This document shows positions 23,101 to 32,100 of a stretch of DNA of 64,000 nucleotides, piece by piece. The stretch is from Diplocarpon mali. Lineage: Eukaryota > Ascomycota > Leotiomycetes > Helotiales > Drepanopezizaceae. The notes beneath the pieces were generated by a model. That model made no database searches. It was given only the letters and a program-made list of their open reading frames with translations, and was not told the DNA's origin. Position numbers and translations under genes: made by a program. The stretch covers positions 1-64,000 of the forward strand of contig JAENRP010000073.1 in NCBI GenBank assembly GCA_024741835.1. Reading direction: 5' to 3'. Position 1 is the first letter of the stretch. Every line of letters starts with the position of its first letter.

Positions 23101-26100
23101 CGACGTTCGCTTTATGAAGGCTTCGCCATGGGTTTCCTGACTCTCCTAGATAGAGAGTCCGAGAAGCTTCTCACTCCATTGATCGACCATCATTTGCTCA
23201 GCAGCCACGGTAATCCACGGGCTCTTCTGGCCCAGACACCCCGTCGACTCGATGATGGAAAATTGTACAAGGCTTTTATGAACAAGGAGAGAGATCGCCA
23301 ATACTGGATGCTTCAAGGTTCGGAAACTCCCCAGGAGCAAGCACATTACATCATCACTCCATCCGTTGAGCGCAATATGCTGAACCTGGTCCGAGCTACT
23401 TCAACCCGGCGATTCCCAGTTCTTGTTCAAGGCCCAACCTCGTCGGGAAAGACGAGCATGATTGAGTATTTGGCAAAGTATAGTGGCAATAAATTCGTGC
23501 GTATTAATAATCACGAACATACTGATCTACAAGAATACCTCGGAACATACGTCTCATGTTCTGACGGCCAGCTCCGTTTCCAGGAAGGCCTTCTCGTTCA
23601 AGCTCTTCGTCAAGGCCATTGGATAGTGCTGGACGAGCTTAATTTGGCTCCCACAGACGTTCTGGAAGCTCTGAATCGGCTGCTCGATGACAACCGCGAA
23701 CTTCTGCTTTCCGAAACTCAAGAAATTGTTCGTCCTCATGAGAACTTCATGCTCTTCGCAACCCAAAACCCTCCTGGTCTCTACGGTGGAAGAAAAACCC
23801 TCTCACGAGCCTTTCGTAATCGCTTCTTGGAGCTGCACTTTGACGACATTCCGCAAGATGAGCTGCAGCAGATCCTAGAGTATCGAAGCCAGAAAGTCGC
23901 ACCTTCGGATTGCAAGCGAATTGTGGATGTTTACAAAGAGCTTTCTACCCTCCGCCAGTCGAGTCGTCTATTCGAGCAGAAAGACAGCTTTGCGACCCTG
24001 AGAGATCTGTTCCGATGGGCCCTCAGAGATGCAGATAACCGGGAACAACTGGCGGCGAATGGATATATGCTCTTAGCTGAACGTGTGCGAAACCCAGCTG
24101 AGCGAACAGCGGTCAAGGAAATTATTGAGAAGGTAATGAAAGTCAAGATCGACCCTGTCGTTCTCTACAATGGTGAGCTCTCGTCTGAAATCAAGGCCTA
24201 TGATGAGACTCCGAATGCCCAAGGTGTAGTCTGGACTCAAGCTATGCGTCGTCTTTATGTGCTTGTTGCGCATGCCATTCGGAATAATGAGCCTGTGCTT
24301 CTGGTTGGGGAAACTGGATGTGGCAAGACGACTGTCTGTCAGATGCTGGCTGACGCTTTTGGCAAGGAATTGCACATTGTCAACGCGCATCAGAATACCG
24401 AGACTGGAGATCTCATCGGTGCTCAAAGACCAGTCCGCAACCGTGCGGTGATTCTGGAGCAATTGAAAAAGGATTTGCTTGCAGTTTTCCAGGGATGTAG
24501 CCAGTCGGCCACCGAGCAGGATGAAGTCGAGGCCTTGATGGCGATTTACCGATCACTGCCATCGTCAATTGTTTCGGGAGTATCGGAGGACCTCCGTCAA
24601 CGAATAGAGCTCAATCAAGGCAAAGCAAACGCTCTCTTTGAATGGTCCGACGGAACTCTCGTTCAAGCACTCAAAGATGGCCAGTTCTTCCTTCTCGACG
24701 AGATATCCCTTGCTGACGACTCTGTCTTGGAACGCCTCAACTCAGTCTTGGAAACTGGACGCACAATTCTCCTAGCCGAGAAAGGTGTGGAGAACTCTTT
24801 CGTTGAAGCAGCCGACGGTTTTCAATTTTTCGCCACCATGAACCCGGGTGGTGACTACGGCAAACGCGAATTGTCACCAGCTCTGCGGAACCGATTTACT
24901 GAGATATGGGTTCCTTCTCTGTCTGAACACGATGATGTCTTCCAGATAGTTGAAGCAAAGCTGCATGACAAGCACAAGCACCTGTCCAAAGCTATGGTGT
25001 ATTTTGCCGAGTGGTTTGGAGATAATTATCGTTCCTCCTCGTCCACATCAATTTCGGTCAGAGATGTACTCGCGTGGGTCACATTCATGAATGGCTCTTC
25101 TTCGAATGACCCTTACTTCGCTGTTCTTCACGGAGCTGCAATGGTGTATATTGACACGTTGGGTGCCAATCCCGCTGCTTTGCTAGCTATCAGCCCAGAC
25201 AATATCCTCGAGGAGAGAAAGAGATGCTTGCAACAACTGAGTACCTTGCTCGGCCATGATATCAGCTCAATATACTTCAAACCCATCGAGATTACCCATG
25301 GGAATGAATCGCTGATCATGGGAGACTTCTCAATCCCAAAGCAGTCCGGCTCAGATTCCGACCCAGGCTTTGCATTCGACGCCCCAACAACCAAGCTGAA
25401 CGCCACGAGAGTGATTCGCGCCTTGCAAGTTCAGAAGCCCATTTTGATCGAAGGAAGCCCTGGTGTCGGTAAGACAACTCTGATTGCCGCCCTCGCACGC
25501 GCCTGCAACAGACCACTCACTCGAATCAATCTCTCGGAGCAAACAGACTTGATGGACCTCTTCGGCTCGGATGTCCCAGTCGAAGGTGCAGAGGCCGGCC
25601 ACTTTGCCTGGCGCGACGCTCCATTCCTCCAAGCGATGCAGAATGGCGAATGGGTGCTCCTCGATGAAATGAACCTCGCCTCGCAATCCGTGCTCGAAGG
25701 ACTAAACGCCTGTCTCGACCACAGAGGCGAAGTTTACATCTCAGAACTCGACCAAAAGTTTAAGCGACATCCAAATTTCTCCGTCTTTGCAGCCCAGAAT
25801 CCGCATCATCAAGGCGGCGGCAGAAAGGGACTTCCGAGCTCGTTCGTGAACCGGTTCACGGTCGTCTACGCCGATGTGTTTAGGGACGAGGATTTGCAGC
25901 TTATCTGCACGCACAATTTCCCAAACATTCAACAAGAGACTCTCAATACAATTATTGCGTTCGTGTCCAAGCTTGAGCATGAGATCGTGCACCGAAAACA
26001 GTTTGGCTCGCAAGGTGGGCCGTGGGAATTCAATTTGAGAGATATCCTGCGATGGCTGCAACTCCTCGGCTCAGATGCCCCCTTGGTTGCAGCTGCCAAA

Positions 26101-29100
26101 CCGTCTGATTTCTTGAATCTGATTTTCAGACAGAGATTTAGGAATACCAAGGATCGGCAGGAGTTCGACAGGATATTTGCACAGGTGTTTCGTGAGAATG
26201 TTCCGTTCCGCCATTTCTTCCACAACATGAGTCCGTCTGCTTATCAAGTTGGATTGGCTTACATGACGAGAGATCCTATTATACAGCGTCTGTCCTTCCC
26301 AGGCTTTGACCCTGTAAATCGTCTTCCTGAAATCGAGTCAGTCATGATCTGCATCCAGCAAAATCTGCCGTGTATCCTGGTTGGCCCATCTGGATCCGGA
26401 AAAACAACAATCATTGAGCACATCGCTGCCACAAGTGGGAACTCCCTCGTTGTTTTTCCTCTCAACGCCGACATTGACATCATGGATCTCGTCGGAGGCT
26501 TCGAGCAAGTTGATCCTCAACGCTCGGCAAGCACTTTCCTCACAGAGCTGAAAGAATTTCTAAACACTAAGATACTGTCATCTCTACCAATAGAGATTCC
26601 GGGCGAAGCCCTCGAGATCCTCGAAAAAGTTAATCTAGACACATCGTGCACACCCGCATACTTCACCACTCTGGAAACCCTTCTCCAAAGCCTGTTTTTG
26701 AAGACTTCCCTTCCAGACTTCGAGAATCTTGCAAGGAAATGCTCCAGTTTCGCCAAACGAACCATGACCGTCGAGAACGCTCGCTTTGAGTGGGTTGACG
26801 GCGTGCTCGTCAAAGCCCTCGAGCAGGGTTCCTGGCTTGTCCTCGACAACGCGAACTTGTGCAGCGCATCGGTACTCGACCGACTAAACTCGTTGCTCGA
26901 ACCGAACGGCTTCCTGAGTATCAACGAACACTGCGGCTCGGATGGTGAGCCAAAGGTTGTCAAGCCACATCCTCAGTTCAGGATATTCTTGACTATGGAT
27001 GCGAGGTTTGGAGAGCTGTCGAGGGCGATGCGCAATAGGGCTGTTGAAATATTCGTTGAGCCTCTCCATGCTGATATCGCTGAACTTGGTACAACGGCGC
27101 CCGTGATGCCCGATTCTACGATGACCAGATTCCGGAATTTGGCGAAGACTATTGATTTGACTACTGTGGACTGCATGGCACGACGAATGTATTCTGCTGC
27201 TTTGGAAAACCTCTCATGGTCCGATATGCCGCTTCTGCGACGATTTTTGGACGCTTGTCGCAATAGTGGCCTGATCAAGCTTACAGTTACGGATTTTGAG
27301 GCAATTTTCCAACCGTACATGAGCATCTATCAAGATGGGTCTAATCAGCAGCTAAGAGTAGCTGTTGGGGAAATGCTTGGTGAATTTTCAATGAAGACCA
27401 ACCTTTCCGTGGAAAGCTTCAGAGACGCGCAGATCATCCATCCTCTGCAGAATTCGCCTCTAGTACCTCTCCTGGAACAAACGTCCGAGTCCGAGCAAGC
27501 ATTGTGGCTAGGTGCCGTCTTCGATCTTCTTGTCGACTTAAGTACAGCATCTCAAGCTCACAACAGTCAAGAGAAAGGTTTGGATACTTTAAAGCCCAGT
27601 AAGATGAACAGACTTCAACGCTCTATTGTTAAATCCCGCGTTTCAGCCGTAGCCAAAGACTCCACTGCCAATATCTCCTCCTTCCTATACACTACGGCAA
27701 AAGCACTCAGCACCTACCTGCAAACTCATATATGTTTTGAAACGCAGTGGAAGGAGCACAATCAAGCCCTCGACGCTCTACTTCGATATTGGTGGAACAC
27801 TTTCCATCTGGCGATTTCGCCCGGATTTGAAGAATCAACCTTCCAAGCCCACCTTGCAATTGGCTCTGACCTTCTCGCCAGCCTCAAAACTACTTCCCAG
27901 GCCTCCGACTTACCGCTATCATGTTTCTCAACAAGTTTGTCTGCCGAATTCTCTTCTGGCTTCAAGCTCACCACCGGCCTAAGCATGGAACCCCTCTGGC
28001 ATCTACTCCGGCCAACAGTGATCCCGAATCTCAGAGTCTTACAGATACTGTCGAAAATGGAAGCACTGGCTTTGCGATTCGATGCTCTGAGATGGAAGAC
28101 TGCTATCTCCGTTGTCGAGCTAGGGCGTATTATGTCTTCGCTTGTCAAGGCTTACCAGCTGATTCTAAACGGTGGCGTTGATGGATCGAATCTGATCGCC
28201 ACTTTGGAAGTTGAGATGCAGAACTTGGAGAAGACTATCGGAGGCTCTGAAGAACTTGAACAGAAGCAAACCGGCATCACGCCATTTTTCGTAAGTCAGT
28301 TCGAGTCCTTGAGACAATTTCGCACATTGGAAAATGTGCGCTCCGGCTCTACCACAGAGGAGAGCATCGATACCGATTCCGTGATTCTAGCCAACCACCC
28401 AACGATATCAGAGATGCAACTATCAACCTCGACGCCAAATTCACAGTCGCTACAGACTATAGATTACCTGCTTGGAGTGGGGGATGGCTTGAGCATTATC
28501 AATGATATGTTTTCCGTGCAGATGCTGGGAAGATTGAACAGTGTCAGTGTGGTCACCCTGAAGAGTTTGAAGCTTCTAGAAAGCGAATTACCGGTTTTGG
28601 GACAGAAGATTGCGAAGGCTAGTGCGACGCTTTCGAGAGATCAGGTTGTTGATCTCAATGGCGTGCTGTCGAATTTGACCCTGACTGTGGTCTCTGCACA
28701 CGGAGCGGATGTTGCATCAAATTTTGTTTCGTGGTGCCAGTCAGTAAATTCTGCTATTGAGCCGGGTCTCATCGACTTGACGCTATCATGTGCGGCCATC
28801 ATCCCTTACGAACAGAATGGTGTGGTCGCATCTGTCACCCCCAAACACGTCCAAGAAGTCCTGGCGGATCATTTCAGCGCCTCTGCCTTGTCCATCATAG
28901 CCTCGAGATCACAGTCAGACTATCAGCTGCAGTTCTCCTCTTTGGCCTGGGTTAGCTTCGCCGTCGGCTGCATCACTCTCTACGTTCCTGATAGACCATT
29001 CGACCCCGACAAACGCCAAAGACTCGAACGCCAGCGCCACGGAGAGCACCGCCAAAATATAAAAGATAAGCTTTCTGCGCTGCGTCAATTCGAGCGCTTG

Positions 29101-32100
29101 TTTTCAGGGCAGGAAACGAATCTCCGCTGTCAAATGCTCGAGACCGAACTCGCGGAATTAGACGAGCCTCCCGAGGTACTGCAAGAGATCTATCGACCGG
29201 AGAAGTCGGATATGGATCAGCTCCAAGGCGAATTCGGAAACCTGATTAAAACCGTTCTTGGTTCCAACCTCAAGGAAATGCTGACCGCCTTCTTTCTTAA
29301 AAACGATGAAGCCGGCCTGCAGCAAATTAAGCTTGTACAGCATAATATAGCTCAAATCATCCGACGACTCTCGGAGCGATTCCATGCGTACAATGATCTG
29401 AAAGCCCCGGTCATCAGTATGCTTCGCTGCTTGCAGATTGGCTTGTCAATGGCTACGCTTGCGTCTTCTCCCCCGTCAATCAAGAATGAAAACTGCCTGG
29501 CGTTGAGCAAGATGACGCCTTTCCTGGGCGGGGGTCCGATTCCCGTCAATGAAGATATGATTGCGAATCATCCTCTGGAATACCTGGCTCTCGTTTCGAC
29601 TACTGCTGCTACAGAGAAGCTTGATTCTTTCGGACCTAATCCCCGACAAGCTCTGTTCAAGGGTTTCCATGGGTGTTATGATCAGTGGAAGAAGAGGCTT
29701 GAGTCTGACCGCCTCGAGGCCGAGTCCAACTCTGGATTGTACGTGTTCAGAGGGAGTGCTGAAGACGAGGAGGAAGATAATCAAGAACAATTCAATGAGC
29801 TTTTCCCTGCCTATGACGACGAGAACGCTGTAGATAAGCCGAAGCATGTCACACCGGCTCAGTTCGTCGTTAGAGAAACCGCTATAAGGCTCTCCAAGAT
29901 TCATTTTGAAATCTTCCTAGGTGATTCACCGCCAAAGGAAAGCATTCTCTCTCTCATTCGCCAGATATCCAAGCGCATAGGCTCTTTTCACGAGGGAGGG
30001 ATATTTTTCAGGGAGCGCAAGGTGACTCGTGCTCTACTTCCAGGCGCACTAATTCTCCTGAACGATGAAATTCAGTCAATCGATGCATCCACAACCGTGC
30101 CCGCAGAATACAACTTCTACACCTCTCCCAACCTTCCGGAGACACGGCAGCTCGTGACTCTGGTCCAAGCCATCATCTCACGTTACGTTGCTCTGAAAGC
30201 CGTCGACGAAATCCGACACATGCAACCTCTCGCCGACGTCCTCATATCCTGCTCTGAGCTTCTCGAATGTCAGCACACGGATCCTCTGGCGAAGATCCTG
30301 TCCAAAGTCGAGAAAGTGCACTCCTACATGCACGAATGGCAATTCGGAGGCTGGGCCAGCCGCGCCAATTCTGCGTTGGAATTATACGATAAGCTGACTG
30401 CGATGATTGTTAGCTGGAGACGGATGGAGCTGAGTACATGGGCCAAGCTTTTCGAAATGGAGAGTCAGAATTGCGACGACGAAGCTAGAAGTTGGTTCTT
30501 TATTGCCTATGAGGTTATCGTTGCGGTGCCGCTGCAGATCTCGGATCAGCCCGAGGAACTTCAAATCTACGCGCAGAAACTGCTGAAAGACCTCGAGGCA
30601 TACTTTTCTACGGCTATCATAGGGCAGTTTGTACAGAGACTGGAGTTGCTGAAGCAGTTGCAGCAGCATCTGAAACTTTTGGCGCTTGATATGCCGAATC
30701 TGTCAGTAATCCATGCTGCGCTGTCAAATTTCGTTTCGTTATATGCGAGATATGAGACGCCCGTTCAGGAGCAACTGAAGAAAGGACGGGTAGGACTGGA
30801 AAAGGCTATGAAGGATGTGCTGCTCCTTGCTAGCTGGAAGGACACGAACATTGTGGCGCTCAGGGACAGTGCTAAGAGATCCCACCACAAGCTTTTCAAG
30901 ATTGTGCGGAAATTCCGTTCTTTGCTTGGACAGTCCATGGAGTCTGTCCTAAAGGCTGAACTTCCAGAAGAGCCTAATTTTTCAGACACCGATATCAACC
31001 AGCCCGCTTTCACGCCAGCTGTTGATGAAGAAGCCCTAGCTCTTTGTGCAAATTCGGTACCACACTGGTCCAAGAAAAGCAAACGATGCGTAAACGTCAA
31101 CAAAACCGTCTCCACAATGGCCAAAGCCGCCCAGCTTCCAACTGCCGCCATCAGGGGCTCATCATACCTTGAATCCTTCCTAGCTAATATCATCGATTCC
31201 ACAGCCGAGCTGCGAAAAGCCACGCCTCCGACTCTGACAGACGACAACAAGGTCGAAGTCAAGCACCTTAAATCCCGCAAACGCAAGCTTTTCGCCGATA
31301 CACTGAAGGAGCTGCGACAGATGGGAATCAAGTACAACCTTGGCACCGACGCTCTTGCACAGCAGGATTCGCTGTCGATGGTTCTAGCTAATGTGGGCAT
31401 AGTGGATGGGCTGGATGTTAAAGGTATGGAATACTATTTCCACAAGGCTGTTGAGATGGTGCCGAGAGTCAGAACGGCTGTGAGACAGCATTCGGAAGAT
31501 CTGAGTAGTGCAGAGGTGACGAGGAGCACCGGATTTCTTGAAGGTCTGCTACAAGTCTTGCTTGCCCAGAGAAACAAATTGGCTGGCGCTGTCAAGGAGG
31601 GCAGTGCTGTTGAAGCAAAGATAGCTATGGCCCGAGGTCTTTGGGCTCCGGGTGCCTATACTATCAAATTACCGCAGACATATGGCAGCCATGAGAAGAT
31701 ACTGCGCTGGCTGCCGAATATTCTGCTCGTTGCTATGGAACTTGCTACTATTCATGCGAGATTCAGTAAGGCCGACTCAAACGACATTCTCGGCGCGTTG
31801 GCTTCGTGGAATGATCGCTTCGCTCAATTTGCGAGACAGTGGGATGAACTTACCACGCTGCCTCTCGGCATTACAACGACGCAGTCGATGGCTTTAGAGG
31901 AGGATATCACAGATGCTGCACAGCAACTTCGCATCGAGCTGACGGATATCAACGAGCAGCATCCTGATCTGGGTTTTATCGTTAATCAAGTATTGCCTTG
32001 GACAGTTATTACTATATCAGGCCTTGAAGAGAAAACTCAAGTTCAAACACTCGCGGACCTTGATCAGAAACTTTCGACTGTCTGCGATAGCGTTCTCGTT